DNA of 64,000 nt from Ammonifex thiophilus (GTDB lineage Bacteria > Bacillota > Desulfotomaculia > Desulfotomaculales > Ammonificaceae): positions 1 through 64,000 of the forward strand of contig NZ_QSLN01000010.1 of assembly GCF_003368535.1 (NCBI RefSeq). The letters run 5' to 3'. How positions within the stretch are numbered: position 1 is the first letter of the stretch; the number at the start of each line of letters is the position of its first letter. The position numbers and the translations under genes were made by a program. Positions 39,511 to 47,313 of the stretch are shown in pieces. Below the pieces are notes generated by a model. That model was not told the DNA's origin. It was given only the letters and a program-made list of their open reading frames with translations, and ran no database searches.

Positions 39511-40911
39511 ATGACGCTGGAGAAAGCCATCGAAGCATTGCGCCGAGAACTAGGACCTCAGAACGTGATCACCGCCCCTGAGGAGCTAATCTGTTACTCG
39601 TACGACGCCACCGCCGACCTGCCGGAAGGACGCCCGGATGTAGTGGTTACGCCGGAGAACACCGAGCAGGTAGTAAAGGTGGTGAAGATTGCCCGCCAGT
39701 TCCGTTTGCCCATCTACCCGCGCGGCGCGGGCACCAACTTGAGCGGAGGAACTGTACCCCTGAAAGGCGGCATCGTGCTGGCCACGGTAAAGATGAACCG
39801 CATTCTAGAAATAGATCCCACCAACCTAACAGCCACCGTGCAGCCAGGGGTGATCATTCAGGAACTGAATAACGCGGTGGCCCCTTACGGCCTTATTTAT
39901 CCTCCCGATCCAGGAACGGTAGCTACCGCCACCATGGGGGGAAGCGTGGCTGAATGTTCGGGCGGCCTGCGTGGCTTAAAGTACGGGGTGACCAGGAACT
40001 ATGTCATGGGGCTGGAAGTGGTGCTGGCCAACGGAGAAGTGCTGCGCTGCGGGGGGAAGACCGTTAAAAATGTGACTGGGTATGATCTGGTGCGCCTCTT
40101 CACCGGTTCTGAAGGAACGCTGGGGATTATCACCGAGATCATTGTGCGGCTCATACCGGCTCCCCCGGCGCGGGAAACCATGCTGGCCGGGTTTTCTCGT
40201 TTGGCCGATGCCGGAAACGCGGTGACTCAGATAATCGAGCACAAAGTGATCCCCGCCACCTTGGAGATAATGGATCGGGTAACGGTTGAGGTGGTGGAAA
40301 GCTACGCCCGCATAGGGCTTCCTACCGATGTCGCAGCCCTTTTGCTCATCGAAGTAGATGGACTCCCGGAAGTGGTCAAAGCCGAAGCCAACACCGTAAA
40401 GAGAATCGTTGCGCAGAATAACGGCTGGATAAAGACGGCCGAAGACGAAATCCAGAGAGAAAACCTGTTAACCGCCAGAAGAGCGGCCCTGCCCGCCCTA
40501 GCCCGGGTCAAGCCCACCACCATTCTGGAAGACGCCACCGTACCCAGAAGCAAGGTAACGGACATGCTTCTGGCCCTGGAGGAAATAGCCAAGAAATATA
40601 ACCTGCTGATCGGCACCTTTGGGCACGCGGGAGACGGTAACCTGCACCCTACCATCTTGGCCGACGCTCGCGACGAAGAGGAGATGAAGCGGGTAAGGGC
40701 CGCGGTTGAGGAAATCTTCCGGGTAGCCATTTCCCTAGGCGGCACGCTGACCGGCGAGCACGGCATCGGAGTGGCCAAAAAGAGGTTCTTGCCCTGGGAG
40801 ATGGGAGAGACGGGAGTGTGGGTGCTGAAGCAGATAAAGAAAGCTCTGGACCCGGACAACCTCCTCAACCCAGGAAAGATCGTCGACCTTGCCCAAGAGG
40901 AAAGGAGCTAA
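39511..40911 (+). CDS. glcD: FAD-linked lactate/glycolate oxidase subunit GlcD
   Basis: Flavoprotein of the PCMH/VAO family oxidising 2-hydroxyacids. PRGAGTNLSGGTVP and GGSVAECSGGLRGLKYGVT bind FAD; GTFGHAGDGNLHP and LTGEHGIGVAKK are in the C-terminal domain. 466 residues from ATG at 39511 with GAAGGGGG upstream; the frame is open to 39463 but that start falls on the operator. Three bases separate it from glcF. Substrate could be D-lactate or glycolate; the neighbouring lctP and LUD genes favour lactate. Confidence 0.92.
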   Translation: MTLEKAIEALRRELGPQNVITAPEELICYSYDATADLPEGRPDVVVTPENTEQVVKVVKIARQFRLPIYPRGAGTNLSGGTVPLKGGIVLATVKMNRILEIDPTNLTATVQPGVIIQELNNAVAPYGLIYPPDPGTVATATMGGSVAECSGGLRGLKYGVTRNYVMGLEVVLANGEVLRCGGKTVKNVTGYDLVRLFTGSEGTLGIITEIIVRLIPAPPARETMLAGFSRLADAGNAVTQIIEHKVIPATLEIMDRVTVEVVESYARIGLPTDVAALLLIEVDGLPEVVKAEANTVKRIVAQNNGWIKTAEDEIQRENLLTARRAALPALARVKPTTILEDATVPRSKVTDMLLALEEIAKKYNLLIGTFGHAGDGNLHPTILADARDEEEMKRVRAAVEEIFRVAISLGGTLTGEHGIGVAKKRFLPWEMGETGVWVLKQIKKALDPDNLLNPGKIVDLAQEERS

Positions 40912-40914
40912 AAG

Positions 40915-42186
40915 ATGAACCCGCTAAACGGCTTAGGAGCCGTCGAGGAAGAAATTATTAGGTGCATGAAGTGCGGCAACTGCCAGGCGGTATGCCCCAT
41001 CTACCAGGAGCTCAAGCTGGAGTCCTCCGTGGCGCGAGGGAAGATCCGTTTGGCCGAAGCCCTGTTCAAGGGGGAAATCCTTGCCACTCCGGCTTTGAGC
41101 GAACGCTTCGACCTTTGCCTCACCTGTCTGGCCTGCGAGTCTATATGCCCCAGCGGGGTGAAGGTAAGCGACATCATTTTGGCTACCCGAAGGGAGCTTG
41201 CCCGCAGAAAAGGCTTGCCGTGGATCAAACGAGCACTCTTCTCCACTTTACAGCACCCTAGGATCTTGCGCCGGGGTGCCAAAATCGCCGCCCGCTTACA
41301 AGACTTGGTCTTCAGGCGCCTGGATTCGGACAAGATGCAGCCCCGTTTTCCCCTGGGGCTGGAAAGACGCCGCATATTCCCGGCTTTAGCCCCTCAAAGC
41401 CTCCTCGAGCAGGTGGAGGAAAAATATTCTGTGCCCAAGCCTCTGGCTCGGGTGGCCCTCTTCGCCGGCTGCCTTACCAATTACGTTTTTCCCGGTGTGG
41501 GCCTGGCCACCCTCTACCTCCTCCGGCAGCACCGCGTCGAGGTGGTCGTTCCCCGAAGCCAGCATTGCTGCGGCTCTCCCCTGATCTACGGCGGAGCTGC
41601 CGACGTGGTCAAAGAAATGGCCCGGTCCCACGTAGCCCTCTTCTCCGGCTTTAAGGTGGACGCCATTTTAACCCTCTGCGGCACCTGTGGAGAGGCCTTC
41701 CATCACTTTTACCCCCGACTCTTGCAGGATGCGCCCGGCTATGGGGAAAAGGCGGAAGAGTTAGCTCAAAAGACGATGGACATAGCCCGCTTTCTCTACC
41801 AGCTGCCTCTAGACAGAAACCTGCTAAAACCCCTTGAGCTTACCGCAACCTACCACCAGCCCTGCCACCTGGGGAGGGGCTTAGGGGTGGTGCAGGAGCC
41901 GATAGAACTCATAAAGAGCGTCCCCGGGGTTCGCTATGTGCCTTTGCAGAACCCGGCCCGCTGCTGCGGCAACGCCGGCTCCTTTTCCCTTACCCACTAT
42001 CCCCTCTCCTACAGCATCCTCACCCATAAGTTAAAGGACATAGCGGCCACCGGAGCCGAGGTGGTTCTTACTGGCTGCCCCGCCTGCCGCATGCAGCTGC
42101 TGGACGGGCTAAGCCAGGAAAGGATGCCGCAGAAAGTGTGGCATACGGTGGAGCTCCTGGCCCGCGCCTGCGGCTTCAGCAAATAA
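40915..42186 (+). CDS. glcF: Glycolate/lactate oxidase iron-sulfur subunit GlcF
   Basis: Electron-transfer partner of GlcD. Two 4Fe-4S motifs (CMKCGNCQAVCP at Cys17-27, and CLTCLACESICP) and two CCG domains (HCCGSP, ARCCGNAG) as in heterodisulfide-reductase-like proteins. 423 residues. ATG after AAGGAGCTAAA. Followed by a strong terminator, so glcDF is a two-gene unit. Confidence 0.92.
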   Translation: MNPLNGLGAVEEEIIRCMKCGNCQAVCPIYQELKLESSVARGKIRLAEALFKGEILATPALSERFDLCLTCLACESICPSGVKVSDIILATRRELARRKGLPWIKRALFSTLQHPRILRRGAKIAARLQDLVFRRLDSDKMQPRFPLGLERRRIFPALAPQSLLEQVEEKYSVPKPLARVALFAGCLTNYVFPGVGLATLYLLRQHRVEVVVPRSQHCCGSPLIYGGAADVVKEMARSHVALFSGFKVDAILTLCGTCGEAFHHFYPRLLQDAPGYGEKAEELAQKTMDIARFLYQLPLDRNLLKPLELTATYHQPCHLGRGLGVVQEPIELIKSVPGVRYVPLQNPARCCGNAGSFSLTHYPLSYSILTHKLKDIAATGAEVVLTGCPACRMQLLDGLSQERMPQKVWHTVELLARACGFSK

Positions 42187-42190
42187 AAAA

Positions 42191-42220
42191 GCCACCAGCA
42201 ACTGGTGGCCTTTACTTTTT
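42191..42220. terminator. Bidirectional terminator between glcF and tRNA-Cys
   Basis: GCCACCAG (42191-42198) pairs with CTGGTGGC (42202-42209) around CAA, then CTTTACTTTTT on the plus strand. On the minus strand the same stem is followed by TTTTTTATTT. It can end both glcF and the tRNA-Cys transcript. Confidence 0.88.
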
Positions 42221-42224
42221 CCCC

Positions 42225-42299
42225 TGGAGGCGGCACCCGGATTCGAACCGGGGAGTCACGGCTTTGCAGGCCGTTGCCTTACCACTTGGCTATGCCGCC
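42225..42299 (-). tRNA. tRNA-Cys (GCA)
   Basis: The minus strand folds as a full cloverleaf: acceptor GGCGGCA/TGCCGCC, D arm GCCAAGTGGTAAGGC, anticodon stem-loop with CTGCAAA (anticodon GCA), and T arm CCCGGTTCGAATCCGGG. Discriminator is U, the cysteine identity base, and CCA is encoded at 42225-42227. Confidence 0.97.
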
Positions 42300-42311
42300 T
42301 TGCACATCTTC

Positions 42312-42341
42312 ATTATAAGCCACCTTGACGGGAAGAAGCAA
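42312..42341 (-). promoter_or_regulatory. Promoter of tRNA-Cys
   Basis: TTGCTT (42336-42341) and a perfect TATAAT (42312-42317) on the minus strand, 18 bases apart, with the -10 ending 12 bases from the mature 5' end. It overlaps the divergent promoter of the exporter genes. Confidence 0.65.
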
Positions 42342-42353
42342 GCTTTTTATAAT
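42325..42353 (+). promoter_or_regulatory. Strong sigma-A promoter of the first ABC exporter
   Basis: TTGACG (42325-42330), exactly 17 bases, then TATAAT (42348-42353). Its -35 box lies within the tRNA-Cys promoter on the other strand, so the two cannot be used at the same moment. Confidence 0.75.
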
Positions 42354-42411
42354 CAAGACCAGGTCCAAAATACTTAACTAATTTAAGAATCTCGGCAGAG
42401 AGGCGAAAGTG

Positions 42412-43386
42412 ATGGCTTCGGTCATTGAAGTAGAGAACCTGGTGAAAGACTACGGCAAGGTGCGGGCGGTGGACGGGGTTTCTTTCCAGGTGGAAGAGGG
42501 AGAGATTTTCGGCTTCCTGGGCCCCAACGGAGCGGGCAAGTCCACCACCATAAAGATACTCTGCACTCTTTTAAAGCCTACCGGGGGCAAGGCCCGCATA
42601 GCCGGCCACGATGTGGAAAAAGAGCCCGACCGGGTGAGGAGGCAGATAGGAATAGTCTTTCAGGACAATTCTCTCGACGACCGCCTGACGGCAGCCGAAA
42701 ACCTCTACCTGCACGGCCTGCTCTACGGCCTTCCCCGGAAAGTGATAAACCGGCGGATCGAGGAGATGCTGGAGATGGTCGATCTGGCCGCCTGGAAGAA
42801 AGAAGTGGTGCGGAACTTCTCCGGCGGCATGCGCCGCCGCCTGGAGATAGCCCGCGGGCTCATGCATTCCCCGCAAGTTCTTTTCTTGGACGAGCCCACG
42901 GTGGGACTCGACCCTCAGACCCGCGCTGCCATCTGGGACTATATCCACCGGCTGCGCCGGGAAGAGAAAATCACTGTCTTCATGACCACTCACTACATGG
43001 AGGAGGCGGAAAACTGCGACCGCATAGCCATCATCGACTTCGGCCGCATAAAAGCCTTGGACACCCCGGAAAGGCTAAAACAGCAGCTGGGAGGGGACGT
43101 GATTACTTTAGTTCCTGCCGACGGGGCAGACCTGGGGCCCGTACTCACCGAGCTTTACGGGCTAGAGGTGAAGCCGACCGGTGAGGGGCTGTGCTTTCGG
43201 GTAAAGGACGGGGCCAGCTTCATTCCCCGGCTGGCCGCCGAGCTGGGCGAGCGGATAAAGAGCATCCACCTGCGCCGCCCCACCTTGGACGACGTTTTCT
43301 TAAGTCTTACCGGCCGGGCCATAAGGGAAGAGAAGGCCTCCGCCGCCGAGCGCCTGCGCTACAGTCCCCACCGGCACCGCCACTAA
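42412..43386 (+). CDS. ABC transporter ATPase, DrrA-like (exporter A)
   Basis: ATP-binding subunit of an ABC-2 exporter. Walker A GPNGAGKST near residue 38, signature FSGGMRRRLEIARGL, Walker B VLFLDEPTVGLDP, and a C-terminal DUF4162 region, as in the daunorubicin-resistance family. ATG at 42412 is used (GTG at 42409 also possible), 324 residues. The last 20 residues, rich in Arg and His, are unusual. Permease follows after 26 bases. Substrate unknown. Confidence 0.88.
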   Translation: MASVIEVENLVKDYGKVRAVDGVSFQVEEGEIFGFLGPNGAGKSTTIKILCTLLKPTGGKARIAGHDVEKEPDRVRRQIGIVFQDNSLDDRLTAAENLYLHGLLYGLPRKVINRRIEEMLEMVDLAAWKKEVVRNFSGGMRRRLEIARGLMHSPQVLFLDEPTVGLDPQTRAAIWDYIHRLRREEKITVFMTTHYMEEAENCDRIAIIDFGRIKALDTPERLKQQLGGDVITLVPADGADLGPVLTELYGLEVKPTGEGLCFRVKDGASFIPRLAAELGERIKSIHLRRPTLDDVFLSLTGRAIREEKASAAERLRYSPHRHRH

Positions 43387-43412
43387 GAGGCTTTTTACAA
43401 GAGGTGTTTTCT

Positions 43413-44207
43413 ATGGGAACGGCGATACGGACGGTATACACCATCTGGCTTAGGGAGTGGTTGCGCTTCCTGCGGGAAAGGAGCCGCATAATAGGCATGA
43501 TCGGCCAGCCCCTGCTCTACTTCCTCATCGTGGGGCAGGGCATTTCGGCGGCCATGGCCTTCCGGGCCGCTCCTCCGGGGGTAAACTTGAGCTACCTGCA
43601 GTTCATGTACCCGGGAATCCTAGCCATGTCGGTGCTCTTCACCTCTATCTTCTCCGGGATTTCTATAATATGGGATAGGGAGTTCGGCTTCCTCAAGGAG
43701 GTGCTGGTGGCGCCCGTACCCCGCTGGGCCATAGCCCTGGGCAAGGCTTTAGGAGCAAGCACCGTGGCCCTCTGCCAGGCGACCATCCTCCTGGCGCTGG
43801 CCCCTCTGGCCCAGGTTCACTTGACCCTGCCGCTTGTAGGGAAGCTTTTGGCGGTGCTCTTCCTTATCTCTTTGGCTATAACCTTTATGGGCGTGGCCAT
43901 AGCCAGCCGTATGGAAACCATGGAGGGCTTCCAGATGATCATGAACTTTTTAGTCATGCCCCTTTACTTCCTAAGCGGCGCCATGTTCCCCCTGGCCAAC
44001 GTGCCCGCCTGGATGTCCGCCTTAATGCACTTTGACCCGCTCACCTACGGGGTGGACGCCCTACGCCACCTGATCTTCGCCGACGCCCACCCTCAGGTCC
44101 TGGCCTTTCTGGTGCATTTCCCCTTCATCACCGACCTTTTGGTGCTGACCGGTATGGTGCTGGTCTTGGGAGGAATGGGTTCCTGGTTCTTCAGCCGGCA
44201 GGTTTAA
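43413..44207 (+). CDS. ABC-2 type permease (exporter A)
   Basis: 264-residue integral membrane partner of the preceding ATPase, with six membrane segments and the ABC-2 signature (MEGFQMIMNFLVMPLYFLSGAMFPLANVP, LTYGVDALRHLIF). ATG at 43413 follows GAGGTGTTTTCT; the frame is open further upstream inside the ATPase gene in another phase and is rejected. Its end overlaps the end of the convergent permease by four bases. Confidence 0.9.
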   Translation: MGTAIRTVYTIWLREWLRFLRERSRIIGMIGQPLLYFLIVGQGISAAMAFRAAPPGVNLSYLQFMYPGILAMSVLFTSIFSGISIIWDREFGFLKEVLVAPVPRWAIALGKALGASTVALCQATILLALAPLAQVHLTLPLVGKLLAVLFLISLAITFMGVAIASRMETMEGFQMIMNFLVMPLYFLSGAMFPLANVPAWMSALMHFDPLTYGVDALRHLIFADAHPQVLAFLVHFPFITDLLVLTGMVLVLGGMGSWFFSRQV

Positions 44208-44938
44208 TCCCGGCAGTGCCTGACCGTGTAGCAGGCCAGAAAGAAGAACAAGACAGAGTAAAAGATGAGCACCCCCAGCGACAACCAGGGAAAGGAACCG
44301 TGAGCGCCGAGTTCCCGCAGGGCCAGGTTGGTATGGGTGAGGGGAAGGATCTCGATCAGCTGCCGCACTCCTGGGGGGAGCTTGGCGGTGCTGAAGAAAG
44401 TACCGCAGAGGAAAGACATGGGCATGATGATAAAAGTGGTGAAGTTGGCCATATCTTCGTGGGAGTTGATGGTCATGGCAGCCACTACCCCCAGGGCACT
44501 GAAGAGAAAGCAGGTGAGGAAGAGAACCAGGAGAAAAGCCCCGCCCACCGCCAGCTTGGTCTTGAAGAGAAGGGCTAAGCCCAGGATGATGAGGGCAGCA
44601 ATCAGGCCCCGCAGGGTGGCTGCTAGCACCCGTCCCAGCACGAAGGAAAAGGTGCTCACCGGTGCGATCAGGTACTCTTCCAGGGTTTTGTGGTAAAGGC
44701 GGGCCATGTTAAGCGGAGTACCCGCAGCGCCGAAACTGGTAGTCATGGCGCTTAAAGCCACGATCCCGGGAATCACGAACTCCAGATAGCTTCCCTGGGG
44801 CATCTGCACGCTCCGGCCTATCCCCCAGCCGAAGGCGATGAGATAAAGGAGGGGGTTCACCAGGCGCGAGGCAAAGAACTTCCAGAACCCCCGCTTGAGC
44901 ACCACCAGTTCTCGCCACAAGACGGCATAAAAATCCAT
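44204..44938 (-). CDS. ABC-2 type permease (exporter B)
   Basis: 244-residue membrane protein with six hydrophobic segments, starting MDFYAVLWRELVVLKRGFWKFF; MPMSFLCGTFFSTAKLP and LTHTNLALREL correspond to FLSGAMFPLANVP and LTYGVDALRHL of exporter A, so it is a distant homologue. ATG at 44938 after AGGGGGAGAGCG. Runs after its ATPase on the minus strand. Substrate unknown. Confidence 0.9.
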   Translation of the reverse strand: MDFYAVLWRELVVLKRGFWKFFASRLVNPLLYLIAFGWGIGRSVQMPQGSYLEFVIPGIVALSAMTTSFGAAGTPLNMARLYHKTLEEYLIAPVSTFSFVLGRVLAATLRGLIAALIILGLALLFKTKLAVGGAFLLVLFLTCFLFSALGVVAAMTINSHEDMANFTTFIIMPMSFLCGTFFSTAKLPPGVRQLIEILPLTHTNLALRELGAHGSFPWLSLGVLIFYSVLFFFLACYTVRHCRD

Positions 44939-44949
44939 CGCTCTCCCCC

Positions 44950-45789
44950 TTAGTCCCTCACCCGACGTCCGGTCAGCTCCACGAAGACGTCCTCTAGGTT
45001 GACTTCTCTTATCAGCACCGTGCCCGGCAGGTGAGCGGCAAAGTTTACCGCCTCCTCCCGGCTGCCGAAGAAGTGGTAGTCCACCACCCCGTTGTAAAAG
45101 CTCTCTACCACCGCCTTGCCCAGGCGCGCCTTGAGCTCGCCCGGTGTGCCCAAGGCAATGAGACGGCCATGGTCCACTATTCCCACCCGGTGGCAGAGCA
45201 GTTCCGCTTCCTCGATGTAGTGGGTGGTGAGAAGGATGGTCACCCCCTGGTGGTTGAGCTGCCGGATGAGCTCCCAGATCTTGCGGCGCGTCTGGGGATC
45301 CAGGCCCACGGTGGGCTCGTCTAAGAAAAGAACCCGGGGATGATGCATGAGTGCCCGAGCAATCATAAGCCGGCGCTTCATCCCGCCGGAAAGCTGGGGA
45401 GTGAGATCGTGGCGCCGGTCGGAAAGCCCGATGAACTCCAGAAGCTCCTCCATGCGCCGCCGTCTCTCCTCCCGGGGAATGCGGTGCAGCCGCCCGTGCA
45501 GTTCCAGGTTCTCCCAAACGGTGAGCTCCTGATCGAGGTTGATGTGCTGGGGCACCACACCGATTATCCTCTTCACCTGCTCTGCTTCGGTGCTGAGGCG
45601 GTGCCCGGCGATGTACACCTCCCCCGCCGTGGGTCGGGTGAGCATGGTGAGAATCCGGATGGTAGTGGTCTTGCCCGCCCCGTTGGGCCCCAAAAGCCCA
45701 AAGATTTCCCCCTCTTTTACCTGGAAGGAAAGGCCGTCCACCGCCCGGATACGGCCGAAGACTTTCACCAGGTTCTCTACCCGGATCAT
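44950..45789 (-). CDS. ABC transporter ATPase (exporter B)
   Basis: 279-residue ATP-binding subunit, related to the ATPase at 42412: MIRVENLVKVFGRIRAVDGLSFQVKEGEIFGLLGPNGAGKTTTIRIL, signature LSGGMKRRLMIARALMHHP, Walker B VLFLDEPTVGLDP. The Arg/His tail of the other copy is absent. ATG after GGAGTTAGAAAA. Eleven bases separate it from the permease. Its start is five bases after the ChlI-like stop, so both may be in one unit. Confidence 0.9.
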   Translation of the reverse strand: MIRVENLVKVFGRIRAVDGLSFQVKEGEIFGLLGPNGAGKTTTIRILTMLTRPTAGEVYIAGHRLSTEAEQVKRIIGVVPQHINLDQELTVWENLELHGRLHRIPREERRRRMEELLEFIGLSDRRHDLTPQLSGGMKRRLMIARALMHHPRVLFLDEPTVGLDPQTRRKIWELIRQLNHQGVTILLTTHYIEEAELLCHRVGIVDHGRLIALGTPGELKARLGKAVVESFYNGVVDYHFFGSREEAVNFAAHLPGTVLIREVNLEDVFVELTGRRVRD

Positions 45790-45793
45790 TTTT

Positions 45794-46834
45794 CTAACTC
45801 CAGGCCCGGCGCAGGGCTACCGCCAGCCTGTCGGCCTCCTCCACCTCCTCGAAGGGGCGGCGCCGCAGACGGTGCCGGAAGACCAGGGGCGCCGTGGCCA
45901 GGATGTCCTCCTCCCTCACCTCGGTGCGCCCTTCATAGGCCGCGTGGGTTTTGGCCGCCTTCATGAGCACGATGTCGGCCCGGTGCCCGTCTACCCCCAT
46001 CTCCACCGCCAGGGTGGCGATGCGCAGGAGCATCTCGTCGCTTATCTTAACCGCGGGCAGGATCTCCCGCGCCGCCAGGATGCGCCGGCGGATCTCCTCC
46101 TGCGCCGGCTCCCACTGCCTACAGAACCCCTCGGGATCTTCTTCAAAGGCGGCCCGGCGCTTCACTATCTCCACCCGCGCCGCCGGGTCCCTAACCCCCA
46201 CCACGTTTACGCAAAGGCCGAAGCGGTCCAGCAGCTGGGGTCTCAACTCCCCTTCTTCTGGATTCATAGTACCCACCAGGATGAAATTGGCCGGGTGGGA
46301 GAAAGAGACCCCTTCCCGCTCCACCGTGTTGACCCCCATGGCGGCTGCATCCAGCAGGACGTCCACCACGTGGTCGTCCAGGAGGTTCACCTCATCCACG
46401 TAGAGTATCCCCCGGTTGGCCTCGGCCAGAACGCCGGGCTCGAAGCGCTTCTCCCCCTTCTTGATGGCGTGCTCCAGGTCGAGCGTACCCACTACCCGGT
46501 CCTCGGTGGCCGAAACCGGAAGGTCCACCACCCGCATGCGCCGAGTGGCCACCGGCAACTCCTCCCCCCGCTGGTGTCTCTCCCGGCAGCTCTGGCACAT
46601 AGTGGTCACGTCGTCCGGATCGCAACCGAAGGGGCAGTCAGCCACCACCTTGAGCTCCGGCAGAAGGGCCGCCAGTCCCCGCACGGCTGTGGACTTGGCC
46701 GTCCCTTTCTCGCCTCTTATGAGCACGCCCCCGAGTTTGGGGTTGATGGCGTTGAGGATGAGGGCCAGCTTCATCTCCTCCTGGCCCACCAGCGCGGCGA
46801 AAGGATAGACCCTTCTTTTTCTTTCTTCCGCCAA
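45794..46834 (-). CDS. ChlI/BchI-like AAA+ ATPase (magnesium chelatase subunit I family)
   Basis: AAA+ ATPase of 346 residues. Walker [10 protein letters not shown] is at 41-49, Walker [13 protein letters not shown], and [23 protein letters not shown] is the sensor region. A four-cysteine insert (Cys67, 71, 80, 83) looks zinc-binding. ChlI normally works with ChlD and ChlH to insert Mg2+ into protoporphyrin, or with CobN-like proteins for cobalt; no D or H subunit is in the window, so the partner is unknown. TTG start after GGAGGTTTAGGG. A hairpin separates it from the ech operon. Confidence 0.85.
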   Translation of the reverse strand: MAEERKRRVYPFAALVGQEEMKLALILNAINPKLGGVLIRGEKGTAKSTAVRGLAALLPELKVVADCPFGCDPDDVTTMCQSCRERHQRGEELPVATRRMRVVDLPVSATEDRVVGTLDLEHAIKKGEKRFEPGVLAEANRGILYVDEVNLLDDHVVDVLLDAAAMGVNTVEREGVSFSHPANFILVGTMNPEEGELRPQLLDRFGLCVNVVGVRDPAARVEIVKRRAAFEEDPEGFCRQWEPAQEEIRRRILAAREILPAVKISDEMLLRIATLAVEMGVDGHRADIVLMKAAKTHAAYEGRTEVREEDILATAPLVFRHRLRRRPFEEVEEADRLAVALRRAWS

Positions 46835-46851
46835 ACCCTAAACCTCCTTCC

Positions 46852-46899
46852 AAACTAAAACAAAGGGCACTGCTTCCTCCGAGAAACAGCGCCCCTTTT
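46852..46899 (-). terminator. Terminator after the ech operon
   Basis: On the minus strand AAAGGGgCGCTGtTTC pairs with GAAgCAGTGCCCTTT (one bulged G, one G-U pair), followed by TGTTTTAGTTT. It lies between echF and the ChlI-like gene, which argues that the latter is not strictly part of the hydrogenase transcript. Confidence 0.65.
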
Positions 46900-46908
46900 T
46901 CTCGTATC

Positions 46909-47298
46909 CTAAGAAGCAACCCACTCGGTCCACTGCCAGTTGGGTATCTCGTCCACACTTATCTCCTTGCGGTATCTGGGCACCGCCGGCTCCTCCGCTA
47001 GTTCTATCGCCCCGTAAGGGCAAGCCTCCACGCAGTTACCGCAGAAGATACATTTAAAGGGGTTATAGCGGCGCAGCCAAACGATCGAGTAATCTTGCCG
47101 TCGCGTATCCCAGGCCGTGTCGAGCTCTATAGCCCCGGTAGGACAGGCCCTCTCGCACTCCCCGCAGAACTCGCAGTACTCCGGATGAAAAACAAGCCTC
47201 CCTCGCGATCCGTCGAAATACTCCCGCCTTTCAGAAGGGTAACGCCGCGTGACCGGACCGGTAAACAGATTCCGCAGGACAACCCCCAGCATCCCCAT
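46909..47298 (-). CDS. echF: Ech hydrogenase subunit EchF, 2[4Fe-4S] ferredoxin-like
   Basis: Electron-entry subunit of the group 4 hydrogenase, equivalent to NuoI. Two cluster motifs, CEFCGECERACP and CIFCGNCVEACP, sit in the middle third; the C-terminus is a 30-residue extension. 129 residues. ATG follows GGGGGTGATGTTTT. Last gene of the ech operon, passing electrons between ferredoxin and EchC/EchE. Confidence 0.9.
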   Translation of the reverse strand: MGMLGVVLRNLFTGPVTRRYPSERREYFDGSRGRLVFHPEYCEFCGECERACPTGAIELDTAWDTRRQDYSIVWLRRYNPFKCIFCGNCVEACPYGAIELAEEPAVPRYRKEISVDEIPNWQWTEWVAS

Positions 47299-47313
47299 AA
47301 AACATCACCCCCA

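Noticed and set aside
45539-46858. Long plus-strand open frame of 439 codons opposite the ChlI-like and exporter B ATPase genes
   Set aside because: It spans two real minus-strand genes; its translation is low-complexity Pro/His/Arg with no domain, a common artefact in GC-rich DNA.
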